A DNA stretch of 64,000 nucleotides from Sipunculus nudus (lineage: Eukaryota; Annelida; Sipuncula; Golfingiida; Sipunculidae), in the NCBI GenBank assembly GCA_026874595.1, contig CM049317.1, forward strand, positions 51,233,618 through 51,297,617, written 5' to 3'. Made by a program: the position numbers and the translations under genes. The notes beneath the pieces are model-generated. The model was not told the origin of the DNA. It saw only the letters and a list, made by a program, of their open reading frames with translations, and ran no database searches. This document shows positions 46,832-57,927 of this stretch, in pieces. Positions within the stretch are counted from its first letter, which is position 1. The number at the start of each line of letters is the position of its first letter.

Positions 46832-47811
46832 CTTTAGAGGAATTACAGTGTAGGTCAGTGCGTGTACTTTATTCAACAGAAGCAATCGTCACACAGAATT
46901 TTAGATACAGGAAGTTATAAAGATAATACACGATAGCGCGGCATCATTTTGTCACCATATACTCCCAGTCAAAGGAAGTTACAATTACTTGGAGCTGCAA
47001 AAGTTATAACATGTTCTTCGTGGTCGAAAAATCAAGTAAATTACCATTTTTAGTAAAAACACCAAATCTGAACAATTTTGAAGTATGAGGTCGGACTCAC
47101 TTCAAACATGAAACTTCTGATAGACGTATGGATTTGGTATCGGTTAAGACAGTTCGTTCCATTATTACTCAACACTGCACTGATATTCCTTGCTTTGGTG
47201 TTCTTGTGATGTTGAATAATTTTGCCTAAAGTGTCAGGACTATAATAATCCATCGGTGCACCGATTTACCGCGACACAAGGTCAAATATCGAATCGGCGT
47301 CATCATATGTCTTTGTAGGATTAGTTGATGATATATGACCATCCAACAAAGTCCGACGTTTAAGACTGAATCCCTGGCAGAATAAGTTGAATAAAATCAG
47401 GTCATTTAAAATTAATATTAGATCCATGAAGTATAGATTATTTAAAACCTGTTGTGGTGTTCTCTTTGATGGTATTTGTATTTATAAATTTCACATTAAT
47501 TTTCATAATTTAATTTTTTTAAATGGTACACACTTATAAACAACCAAACACAGCAACCCACTTTTTATGTGCTCATATCGAATAACATGATTATATCTCA
47601 TAACCTTTTTTTTTCTTGTTTTTCATCAAACATATTTCTACCAAGTTTAAAATGAAATTAAAAATTTTTAATTAACTCAAAATTTGCTAAATCGGGTATA
47701 ATGTGCATTTAAAACAGCTTTTGGTTTTATTTTAAATTAGGTTGTCTTATTTTTGCAGGGATGCTATCTTAAGTAGCGATTCCCAGTATTTAATTAAAGT
47801 GATCGGTTTAA
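46832..47811. other. No gene recognised
   Basis: A segment near 47320-47365 (GATTAGTTGATGATATATGA, CCATCCAACAAAGTCCG) resembles 63892-63935, pointing to a dispersed repeat of unknown type. Confidence 0.4.
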
Positions 47812-48023
47812 TAGGGGTGTTCGATATTATTGATATTTCGATATATCGGTATATGAGAATTCCCATGTTGCGTATCGAGATACAGTTTGCAACTATCGAT
47901 ATTTATCGATTCGTTTACACATGCCAAAACGGAACTTTTGGATAGAAAAAAATATTTTTTTTTAATTTATACATCTAAATGGGATTTGATAAATAATAGG
48001 TTTAAAGTGAAAGCCGTCACCAT

Positions 48024-48173
48024 GTCATATGACGTTCAATAGGAAATATTCAGCTTCAAGTAGGCTTGATATACTATAGATCAAAGGTCCGTCCGTGTCA
48101 TAAGACGTTCATTAGGAAATATTCAGCTTCAAGTAGGCTTGATATACTATAGATCAACGGTCCGTCCAAGGAA
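48024..48173 (+). repeat. 73-bp tandem duplication
   Basis: GACGTTCAATAGGAAATATT and the following CAAGTAGGCTTGATATACTA recur 73 bp later almost unchanged. Confidence 0.85.
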
Positions 48174-48411
48174 ATTTGCATGTCTGCATGCTCGAAGACT
48201 TGTTAATAAACGAGAAATATTTCCGTACAATAAAAAGAAAGAAGTGCTGAATACGGTCATAATAATTAATCGTTCATTAATATTCTCTAGTCATATCACT
48301 GCATTTAAATAAATATTTTATATAGACAGCACGCCAGTTTCCTATAAATTTTATACAATGAAAATATCGCAATACGTATCACAATACGATACCACATATC
48401 GCAATATATTG

Positions 48412-48567
48412 TGTTAAGGGGTGACATAAAAGCGGACCAAACTGTCTCGCTAGAGAAGCTTGCTTTGCTAGCAAAGCGGTTGGTACGCCGGACTTGTGCG
48501 CCACCGACATGGGTTCGAAACTGAGTTCGGCCTAGTCTTTTCCCCTGAGCAATTTGTCTTCGTAACA
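48412..48567 (+). mobile_element. TRIM 5' LTR
   Basis: 156 bp, TGTTAAGGGG...CTTCGTAACA, with TATA-like CATAAAAGC, A-box-like TAGCAAAGCGG and B-box-like GGTTCGAAACT. It closely matches the solo LTR at 39649-39805. Confidence 0.8.
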
Positions 48568-48570
48568 AAA

Positions 48571-48583
48571 TGGGGGCTCGTCC
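48571..48583 (+). other. TRIM primer-binding site
   Basis: TGGGGGCTCGTCC, three bases after the LTR end. The identical 13-mer lies at the same place in the element at 1-411 (238-250, minus strand). It would pair with the 3' end of a tRNA ending GGACGAGCCCCCA. Confidence 0.75.
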
Positions 48584-48692
48584 AACGTAACTTTTTTTCT
48601 TTGTGGCCCAGGGAATCAGCTCACCAAAGTGTGACTCCTAGGATAATTAGTCTTGTTCTGATAGCAGAACGTTCTTAAGTTAAGAGGGGATG

Positions 48693-48736
48693 TGTTACGG
48701 CCAAATATTTCCCCTGAGCAATTTGTCTTCGTGACA
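48693..48736 (+). mobile_element. TRIM 3' LTR with internal deletion
   Basis: The first nine bases of the LTR are joined to its last 35 or so (CCCCTGAGCAATTTGTCTTC, GTGACA). The target duplication follows directly, so the deletion happened before or after insertion without touching the ends. Confidence 0.75.
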
Positions 48737-48799
48737 ATTGCATACCAAGTAACATACCAAGCCCTGTGGGTTAGCTCGACAGGCGAACCATCATTGGCC

Positions 48800-49054
48800 A
48801 GAAATCATTTAAATGGCATATGATTGACAAAACCGCTGCACGATCATAATATTTGATAATGCTCTGTTTTATTTACATTGTTCCTGAAGCATGACAGCAA
48901 AGACATACAAAACTTGAAGAAAGTAGAAAAAATAATGGCTTGGAATGTAACCTCCAATACTGCTTGTATGTATCGTATAATGCATCGTGTGATTAGTGAA
49001 TAATTGCGATAAGTAACGTATCGTGAAATTATTTATCCTTACAGCCCTATAAAA
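48800..49054 (-). mobile_element. hAT-like terminal fragment
   Basis: The minus-strand reading starts TAGGGCTGTAAGGATAAATA and continues with CACGATACGTTACTTATCGC, resembling the TAGGGCTTTGTATCG end of the hAT-family MITEs. The other end was not identified. Confidence 0.4.
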
Positions 49055-50008
49055 TATAATGGAACTGATGACTATATGTAAAAAACATACAACATAAAAC
49101 AATATTAAATATTCAAGTGATCGTTATATTTATTTATATTATATTGTTCTTGAGGGTACAATTATAAAGGAAAAATCAAGACCCTCTAAGCAGCACTGGC
49201 TGTTCAGCATGTTTAAAAATAACCATGTGATAAGCATTTAATTAAATTAAGATCCTTCTCAATTGTATGAATTATATGCATGGTTATAGGGAAAGGTGCA
49301 TTAGTGATTAACTGATGTTAATTATATAGATTATTTCTGGAAACAAGAGCATCATACGCCCGCCGTATGCCCTGTGGCTTTTGACCGATTAAACATGCGC
49401 GGGTTTTCCGAGAATATCAGATACATTATAAAGAAACATTTAGCGTGTAGTTCTTTAAGTTCCTGGTCAGAAATCGCTGGGGATGTACGGTCACACAAAT
49501 GACTAACCAGTTAGAGACGCCTATACCATAATACGACGTGCGTATAAACATTTGACGGCATATCCGTTAGCTAGTCCTGGCACGTAAATTGTTTACAAAT
49601 TCAACTGTCCAATCAAAATAATCTTCTTAAAGGATGCCTAGTTAATTAGGAGATGCATGTGAAATCTCCCATTTCATTATGGTATTTATTGAAATCTAAA
49701 ATTTCTTCTTGGATTTTTTTATGAAAAGAGAAACAATAGATGAGACTTTTGTGTCTTTGTCTGTCTAATTTTAGTTGGGTTAAATGTAATCAATTAATAT
49801 GGCAGTCCTTGTGGATATCAGGGTAACCTAGTCTCAAGAATGTAATCCGCAGGTGCTTCAATGATTGAAGGCACCCAGCTGCTAAGAATAGCTCCACCAT
49901 GATCATTACTGAAGAGTTATTAATTAACAAGCCCTGTAATTAATGAGAACTACAGTAATCTTTCATCATGATATATCTCAAGTAATAAAACGCAATTAAA
50001 AGACACAG
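49055..50008. other. No gene recognised
   Basis: A GCATCATACGCCCGCCGTATG hairpin-like patch at about 49350 is the only structured piece noticed. Confidence 0.4.
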
Positions 50009-50917
50009 TGTAACAGATGTCTGTTTTAATGTGAGCTGTTGACATGTCTCTTTAATTGTGCGCTGTTGACATTCTGATTCGTGTTTGGCTCAAGCCCAGG
50101 GCGTTTATGCTACAGCATTCCTTTGTTCTAGCTGGCCGGGTGCGGCCTACGTGTAAACACAGCGGTCATGCTAGTCTGGGGCTTTCTCGCCTGGCCGAGC
50201 TGGACCGGCCCACGTGTGAACCCGGCCATGTAGAAACACAGCGTTCTTTGTTCTAGAGGTTTCCTGAAACGTGTGTACTGTGTATCATGTTGGGTTCTTT
50301 GGATTGTTCGGGAAATGGAATGTTCTCGGCTTGAGGTGAAAAGTTATAATAAGGGGCTGTGGGAGAGCCGAGGGAGAGGAGATATATATTTCAGTGGATA
50401 CAGAAGAGTGTAAGTCAGTTTGTTGACCTTTTCCCTATAACTGCAGCAGTAATAGCTTTTCTTCGAATTTGTAACGGATTTTATTTTGTCTTCATTTTGC
50501 CGTTGGGATCACTATCAGAACTTTACTTTTGGATTACAACGGATTGATTTTGTGATTGAACTTGACTGTTATTCTCTGAGAAGATTTATGAACTGTTCAT
50601 CTGGGTTGTACAATATAAAGGACCTGTTGTCGCTGTGATAGTGGCGGTATCCAGGTACTGTACACTTTATTTATATACTTGTATTGATTTGCTGTTGTAC
50701 TGTTGTTATACTGTGAAATTGTATTGATTTAGTGTATTGTTATGTTAGGATTGTTTTAAGAATAAATTATAATTATTTGTTAACAAAAAAACACTGATTT
50801 CTTAATTCCTTCCCCTATACATTTCACGCTGCCTACTGTTACATAATCTAATTTTTTCCATTACAAAATTTATGTTTCTGACGCATACGTGATCTGTTGA
50901 TATCAGGTTCCGTAACA
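50009..50917 (+). mobile_element. Solo LTR, 909 bp
   Basis: Starts TGTAACAGATGTCTG, ends GGTTCCGTAACA, and is flanked by perfect ACAG duplications (50005-50008 and 50918-50921). TATA-like TTATAATAAGGGG lies near 50343 and AATAAA near 50760. It contains an imperfect internal repeat near its 5' end (GAGCTGTTGACATGTCTCTT then GCGCTGTTGACAT), which helps explain its extra length. No internal region. Confidence 0.85.
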
Positions 50918-51017
50918 ACAGACATACCTTATTGTAATAATGTTTTATTGTTTTGTCTACTGGTTGTTTATATCTCTCTCGTATGTTTGTTTTTGTGTTT
51001 GGGAGGGGGGGGGGGGC

Positions 51018-51051
<34 letters not shown>

Positions 51052-51056
51052 AAGAC
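51018..51056. repeat. (GA)n microsatellite after a G run
   Basis: GA repeat with AAAG interruptions, preceded by a G-rich run at 51001-51016. Confidence 0.9.
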
Positions 51057-51737
51057 AGTTCCTTCTCAGTGATTAATATAATTATTTCAGTCAAATGATC
51101 ACTGATTTTTACCTGTGTTTGTTTCCTTGAACGTTATCAGGATACTTACATAGGACCACAAGGTTTATTCTTGTGATGTCATCTCCTTACGCCATCAATA
51201 TATTGCTAATACCATATTGATAAGTTATATGTGGAGATAATGATGCGGATCTGAATCCCATAGGAGCTAATAATCACTCGAAGCCCCGAAACCCGCAGCT
51301 CGCGATATTGAGGAAGTGGCTATAAGGAGTGTACCGTATTGGGAATAAGGATGCAAGCTTAATAATTAACATCAGGTGCGAATCTGTGCCCTAAGCGCGA
51401 ACAGAAAATGTCAGAAGAAAGCGGAAAAGAACAAAAAATGTAATCGATGGCACTTGCGGGAACGAAATCAGGTCAAACAACATTTTTTTTACCCAAATAT
51501 GAATATAGGAATAAACTGATAACCGTCCTAGGGTGGCTAAATAGATTTTTAGGACACGTCCAAGGCCGTTTGGTGACAGTTTCTATTGTATGTATGAAGG
51601 TATATAAATGCGATTAGAATGGTATGTTGCATTTTTTTAGCCTTCTTGTTTGCAGGAGCTTATGTGCATCGGTCAAAGATTACTTATCATATTCATAATG
51701 AATAAATGGCGCGAGATAGTGCTCATATTGCGAATGC
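51057..51737. other. No gene recognised
   Basis: A possible splice acceptor (TTCTTGTTTGCAG, ending at about 51655) is followed by a frame that closes after about 16 codons, so no exon is called. Confidence 0.35.
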
Positions 51738-51740
51738 TTA

Positions 51741-52402
51741 TGGGGCTGTCCCACGGCGATTCTACAGGCGACTACAGGAGACCAGGCTGTCGCCTCATGG
51801 TCACCGAAAACCAGGCGACAGGACCTCCGCTACGAAAATAGTCTACGACAAGCCACACATGGTTGGCGACTCTGTGACGACAAGCTACGACAAGCTGACG
51901 ACAACCGGCGCCACAGTCGCCGTGACAAAGGACAATCACCTACGAAAACCTACGACTACATCAACGACAACCTACGACCACACTTGCGACAACCTACGAC
52001 ACCCGAATTCTTGCTTCGTCCACCCACGACAATCTTTGACGATTCTCTATCATGTACTATGTGAGGAGCCGGACACAAACATGGGCCTTGTTTCAGGTAC
52101 AACAGCCCGCGACAACACGTGACAACCTACGTCACCTGGCGACAGCATACGACAAGACCTACGACAACCCGCGTCAGCTGGCGACACCACCTACGCTAGT
52201 AAAAGACAGGCTACGCTCACTGGCGACAAATAAGCTGCCGCCTGATAATTTTGTACAAGTTGAAAATCAAGAGGTGACTGCTTCGAGGTCAAGCGTCTTG
52301 GGGCGACTACAGGCGACCATACAGGCGACCATCCAGCGACCATGAGGCGACAGCCTGGTCGCCTGTACTTGCCTGTAGAGTCGCCTAAGTGGGACAGCAC
52401 CA
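51741..52402. mobile_element. PIF/Harbinger-type MITE, 662 bp
   Basis: About 60-bp terminal inverted repeats at 51741-51802 and 52338-52402: TGGGGCTGTCCCAC at left and TGGTGCTGTCCCAC reading in from the right, both continuing to CCAGGCTGTCGCCTCATGG. It is flanked by TTA on both sides (51738-51740 and 52403-52405), the 3-bp TWA duplication typical of PIF/Harbinger. The interior is made of CTACGACAA and GCGAC words. The ORFs inside are by-products of these words; no transposase. Confidence 0.8.
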
Positions 52403-52433
52403 TTATATACCTTTAATATCTTCCAACTTTTTT

Positions 52434-52703
52434 AGACATCATGAACCCTCTCAACCAAAGGGAAAGCCAGAGCCGGACAAGGACAAGAAGATTCGGATTT
52501 ATAAATGTATTCGTACAAACACTGTCAAGCGGTACTACCAATACATAAACGGGAAACAAAGCTCCAGTGCAAAATGGAAAATTCCACATCGAGAATTCAA
52601 CGTAGAAAAGATTAGGTTGAGCTACACAGAACACCTGGAAACGAGAACACCTGAACTCCCACTGCATGAGTCCAATGAACAATGCAAAGAAGGGCGTACA
52701 TAA
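52434..52703 (+). CDS. Possible terminal exon, unknown K/R-rich protein
   Basis: A polypyrimidine stretch and AG (CAACTTTTTTAG, ending about 52434) precede about 88 open codons ending in TAA at 52701-52703. The translation is hydrophilic, lysine-rich (KPEPDKDKKIRIYKCIR, NTVKRYYQYINGKQSS) and not repetitive, unlike other ORFs here. I do not recognise a family. No upstream exon can be shown because the Harbinger MITE lies just before it, and the ORF could be chance. Confidence 0.2.
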   Translation, partial: RHHEPSQPKGKPEPDKDKKIRIYKCIRTNTVKRYYQYINGKQSSSAKWKIPHREFNVEKIRLSYTEHLETRTPELPLHESNEQCKEGRT

Positions 52704-54329
52704 AATATCAAAGGGATGAACTTCCTGTGCAAGGTTAACTATTGAAATCTGCCAAAGGTCGAACGCAGAGGTACACCGTCAACGACTGACTAGCGGGAAT
52801 TAGTGATCCGTAGAGAGCGTCGGGGTAATCAATTTACGTAATTGTATTGTGGCAGCTGAGGCCACAGTGTCTGCATGCATGGGTGATACCAAGCAAGGCA
52901 ATTATAAATTTTACAGTCTGCAGGCGGTGTTGACGTCCCACGTGAACGGCGCCCTTATGGCCGTCCCTCCTACTCTTATTGAGAAGCCGACCCTGCGGTT
53001 TTGTGTTACCAACAGAGGCAGGGATTTCAAGCAACCGTTTACCTCACCGCACTGATTGCGTTTCTATCACATATGCTCAGCCAGCAATAAGGCCAGCATT
53101 AGCAGGGCTGATCAGTTAACGCTGTTGACTCCCACAAGTTTCCTATCATTGTTTGTCATTCTCTCCAACGGGCCGTTCATTAGCATCAACTGACCGGATC
53201 CTAACACGAAACGGCAAAAAAAAATACCGCACCATCTCGGTGCGCATCGGTAAACGAGGCAGCCTGCACGTGCCGAGTGGTGTTTTATGTAGGACCCTCA
53301 AGTTCAATTATGCTAATTGTGTCTCCTTGTGCAAACCAGTCCCAGTGAATCATTTGTTCACACCCGGAAAACATTGACCCGTTAAAATGTATAGGGCTGT
53401 CCGCGTGCGTGAAGTGTCACATACTAAACGACCCGCGTGGACGTGTTGGTGACTTTAAATATTAATACGATATTAAAACAAAAGTTAGATGATAAAAATT
53501 CGTAATTTGATTATTACTTTCGCATTACTTTAATTATTTTCCACCCGTTAAAGTCTGACCTTTAATTGTTTACTTCAGCCAAAGTGATTATGATTTGATG
53601 GTTAGTTTTGGTCAGTTTTATTTTGTGAGAAGGGTAACGCGAAACTATTCTTGATCCAGTTAAAGATACATAAACATTTGCTATAATGCGCGTTATCTCA
53701 CGGTATGAATTAATTTTGGCTGACTACAAAAGTTTAAACGATTAAATTCACATATTTTATACATAGCTATGGCTCTGTGTGTGAATTCACGTGTGTCTAT
53801 TTACCATAACGAGCCTGCGTGACCAGAGGTCAGATTTTATGTATGTACCTATATACATAATCTATGATATCTATGTTCCTTTAAATTTACTCATGCGCAT
53901 ACAAGGGAGAAAATGAGAGAGAGAAAAAAGGAGAGAGAGAGAGATATAGAAAGGGAGAATCGAAAAAAATGTTTACTTTTATTAAAGCAACTTTCTCAGT
54001 AATACATCATAAAGTGATAGATTCATATGCCCTTTGAGTTCTTTGGGACGGGGAGACGAAGGTATTGAATATCAATGTTTTACTGATAACAACAAACTCA
54101 TAAAATCATGAGTTATTAAATCTCCAAATGCTTCCCACGCTGGATAGCGATAAAAAGCCCATAAACGAACCGCAGATGATATATGTCCAGGCAAGGGCTC
54201 CTGATGCGGTCGCATATCTGCCAGCTGGAAGCTTTCACATCATACAGTTTTTCCGTGAAGGTAAAACCATTTATGTGTTATCAAAAACATGTCTCAGCTA
54301 CGGAGGCTTCGTATCGGAATTGACGTGGA
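52704..54329. other. No gene recognised
   Basis: Includes a GA-rich patch near 53910-53945. Short ORFs, none recognisable. Confidence 0.4.
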
Positions 54330-57300
54330 GTTCGAGCAGCGGGCGCATGTCTACGGTCTGTCGCCATGACGGCGTAAAAATGACTGATCACCCAAGGCAA
54401 ACGTATAAATGCTCGAATACTAATCCATCTGGCGTGCCTGCATAAATTGTACAACGGTTCCCCCCTTTATAATATTAACTCAATCGATAACTACGCCAAC
54501 AGCCGCCTGAAGGTATTTTTTTATTTAAGCTTTATAATAAGAATCTGTTAATCTTGTTGGCATATATGAACTGCCTGAATGAGGAGAGAAAGATTGAAAC
54601 AACGCCAGCTGCAAAGGCAATCACTGATCTGATAAACGGCACACGCTAACACTTCATATTCCATTCAAAATCTGCCCTCCTCAGACTTCCAACTGAATGA
54701 TTAAAAAAATATTTCCAACATGGCAGAACACAGATCGATAAAGTTCTTCCAAATCTCCTGCTGGTCAGGAATTGTAAATAATACATCTAAATGCAATGAT
54801 GGTTCAGGTTTAAATGTCTCTAAGGGTCTGGGTACAGGTCTTTTAAAGATGTGGGGTATAATTGTAAGACATATGTCGTCACATAAATGTTTATGTATGG
54901 CGGACTTAATGAAGTAGGTAAATTTTGGGGGGAATGCATAAGTTCGATGTGAATATTAGCCCTTAGTCTGTTAAGCTTTACTGTAGAAACAAGCAGTCCC
55001 GACCGTTCCCACAGTTATTTCAAATAAGGTGTTGAGTAGAAAAGACCACTGGCTGAAGGATGACACTAACTTCCTGTCCGTACCGTAGTAATAAGGTCAT
55101 TATTGAGGAGTACAATGAAAGATGAAATGTAAACCTTTCATCAACAAGTAAACATTTGGTATTTTCCCCCGTATACAGTGAAAAAGATGAACTGTCAATT
55201 AAGGGGATTTCTAACAAAATAGGGTTAAAACGATGCATGATTTAACAATAATATATTTATCAAGATATTTTACTCACTTCACGATACTCGATACGATACT
55301 TGTATAGAGAAATGTAAATTTGCTTAGCCTCGTGAAATGTTTTACAAAATAATAAAGAAAGTCGATTTACAGACGTTTTGGCAAGGGATGCCGTTCAGGT
55401 TGTGTCCTACCAGTTAAAATTACGGAGAGGATATCTGTGCCATGTCCGATGTCACTTCTTATCAGATGGTCAAATATCATACACATATCGATGCAGGGAC
55501 CTCTCACCACACCGATACGATGACTATGTATCGGTACAGCGCTTAACCGTCAAAGCCGTAGAAACAAAATTGAATGGATTTTACCTTCAAATATATAAAT
55601 TCATGCATGTCCCAAACATTACATGACTTGCAGTATGTATTTAATGATTTATGCACGATAAATGTCCAAGACTGAAAATGTAACGGTTTAATTAAATAGT
55701 ATTTTCCCATTTCACTGTTACTGATGCGGATACAGAGTGAATTGTCAGAATGAAAACTTATTATGACATCATTTATACCCGGTCAATATTAACACACTAA
55801 TTTGATTTTTTTTAATAATACCCACTAGTCCAAGTCTTGCTGAAGCAGTGTGAACAAATACGATATCAATGAATTATGCGCACTTACGGAACTAAAAAAT
55901 GCTGCCTACTAATGATTGTTAAGTGCTTCAGTGTGACGCGGCATATCCGTTTCCGGCCCTCATTGATTGGTTTCAGCTGTTATTGTTCTAAATTAGAGTT
56001 TATCGAGGGGGTAGATAATCCCGCCACGTGGGAGTTCGATGATGATTAAAGAAAAACATGGCGCGCCGCTTTATGTTATTCTTCCACCTGATTTAATAAT
56101 TGAAGCCAGAAACACCAGAAACAAATTTTAACAAAATCCTCTGTAAAATATTTCATTGCATGCATGTGAAAATTGATTCTGTAGACAGAGAACTTCTTAA
56201 AAAAAATGGAATAACTGACGTGATATTCTAATTTCGGGACTGGGTTTATTGAGTCCTTAACCATTTACGGTAATGAATCGCGGTGGGGATGTCTTTGCTG
56301 TAAAACAATGAAATGTACGGTTTATATTTCTTTATCCTTACGATCCTTATTCTTGGTCATGTGCCAGACACGGTGTAATCAGACCAAAGAGAGCGGCTGT
56401 CGAACGTTGATGAAAATTTGGTGTTGGGTGCACAATGCTGTATCAGGCTCTCATTTGTCTGTTTACAATTCTTTGCTCCATGCCTGCCCAGGTAGTAAGA
56501 CTCAGATACTCTTGCTATACAAAGCAGCGGGTACGGCCATGGTGATCTTGGACATCTACAATGTATAACCGTTGCGCGAAGAGCGTTGTCATATTCAGGT
56601 ATTATAATAATTGAAAACGGAAAGTCGATTCCAAAAAAAAGGGTTTATTCTTTTATCTCTGTTCGCCCTGTTACCAAAAAAAGAGTGTAGATTATTATTT
56701 TCTTTTTTGCTAATAATGGTATGTATTATTCTTTATTCAAATTTGGTAACACAATATCAATAATTCATCAAAAGATTTATTTTTATACAACTTAAGTTTT
56801 TATACCAGTTTATTAAAAATCATACCCGGTAGAAACTTTTGTTTTGTTACAGAGGCCACCTGCCAGATAAACCACATACTAACACTACATGGGAGACATT
56901 CAGACACATACCACGTGAATATGTGTCGTCAATACGAAAATGCAGCAACTAAACTAATCGTGAAAAACACCCACATAAAGAACATATTTATGTTCATATA
57001 CCAACACACACTGATTCAGTCCCAGTTACTTTATATCTTCATACTATCTGGTCGGTGATAGCAAGCTACAGGACTGTATCCTAAACAAAAATATTTTTAT
57101 TTATCTTTCTTTCCTGTTTGCGTTACAACCCCTAAGGTGGAGAATTTACCCCATAAAGTTTGTCAGATCTGACCAAAGTTGTTCATATTACGATATTCGG
57201 CGTTTAGAATGAGAACATGCAACAACGCCTAAAATTATACACACTAAACTTGCGTTGACTCAGTTGGGGCATAAATTGCGGACACGGGCGAATGGAATGT

Positions 57301-57515
57301 TTCAGCTAGCACATGACCACAAACCTCCGAAATATGGTCCTTGGCTGGAAATTCGGGGAAGTTCCGAGACCTTCGGGGTTACGTAATGCGACTCAGCAAA
57401 TGCATAGAAAAACTTTTTCCCTCGCGAAAAGTGACAGGCACATGGAAGACAGAGTATTAAATACTCTTACCGCGTTTGCTGTTAATAAACGTTCATGTTA
57501 GAATCCTGCTTTACC
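54330..57515 (+). repeat. Tandem segmental duplication, left copy
   Basis: About 3.2 kb matching 57516-62395 in order and orientation. Landmarks: ACCCAAGGCAAACGTAT, ACTACGCCAACAGCCGC, AACAACGCCAGCTGCAAAGG, TGATGCGGATACAG, GAGTTTATCGAGGG, CTTTTGTTTTGTTA, GACACGGGCGAATGGAATG. This copy lacks three insertions found in the right copy, so it shows the empty sites. ORFs here are not conserved in the partner. Confidence 0.85.
56340..56560. repeat. Diverged foldback region
   Basis: The right half, read in reverse (GCTTTGTATAGCAAGAG, GAGCAAAGAATTGTAAACAG), corresponds to the left arm of the large hairpin at 61310-61612. The left half is only weakly complementary in this copy. Confidence 0.4.
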
Positions 57516-57927
57516 GCGAACAGCAGGCGAATGTGTCCCTTATGTCGCCATGACACAGTTCATATGACCATTAACCCAAGGCAAACGTATTAAAGCTTGA
57601 ATATAAATCCATCTGGCGTACCTTCATTTATGACACAACGGTTCTCTCTTATTTTTAGCTCAGTCTATAACTACGCCAGCAGCCGCAAGAGGATTAACCT
57701 ACAGGTAATTTCTTTTACTTTTTCCTTCATAATAAGGAGCTGTTATTCTTATTGGGATATATGAATTGCATGAATGGGAGAAAGAAAGATCGAAACAACG
57801 CCAGCTGCAAAGGAAATCACTGATCTGATCAATGGCCCTCGCTAATCCTTCATATTCCATTCAGGAAACACTTAATGCTTTCCTTAAAGATACAAAATCT
57901 GCTCTCCTCCGATTCTAAACTGACTAC

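Larger units (their letters stand above)
48412..48736 (+). mobile_element. Complete TRIM (miniature LTR retrotransposon), 325 bp
   Basis: Structure: 5' LTR 48412-48567, PBS TGGGGGCTCGTCC 48571-48583, internal sequence to 48692, purine tract TTAAGAGGGGATG, 3' LTR 48693-48736. It is flanked by a perfect ATTG duplication (48408-48411 and 48737-48740). The host sequence rejoins at this duplication into a continuous hAT-family element, which proves an insertion. The 3' LTR keeps both termini (TGTTACGG and GTGACA) but has lost about 112 bp, including the tRNA-like block. There is no ORF. Confidence 0.85.
47812..48766 (+). mobile_element. hAT-family element interrupted by a TRIM
   Basis: Starts TAGGGGTGTTCGATATTATTG and ends AACATACCAAGCCCTG, matching the reverse complement of the complete copy at 59810-60315 at both ends. 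The flanks CGGTTTAA and TGGGTTAG agree at 5 of 8 positions, as expected of an old 8-bp target duplication. Inside are a 73-bp tandem duplication (about 48024-48173) and a TRIM insertion at 48412-48736. No transposase. Confidence 0.65.

Noticed and set aside
51706-52345. Overlapping ORFs of 138 and 97 codons
   Set aside because: They are inside the Harbinger-type MITE and reflect its repeated CTACGACAA words.
54128-54445. 105-codon ORF with a possible splice donor (GAAGGTAAAA)
   Set aside because: The part duplicated at 57516 onward has frame-breaking indels, so the frame is not conserved.
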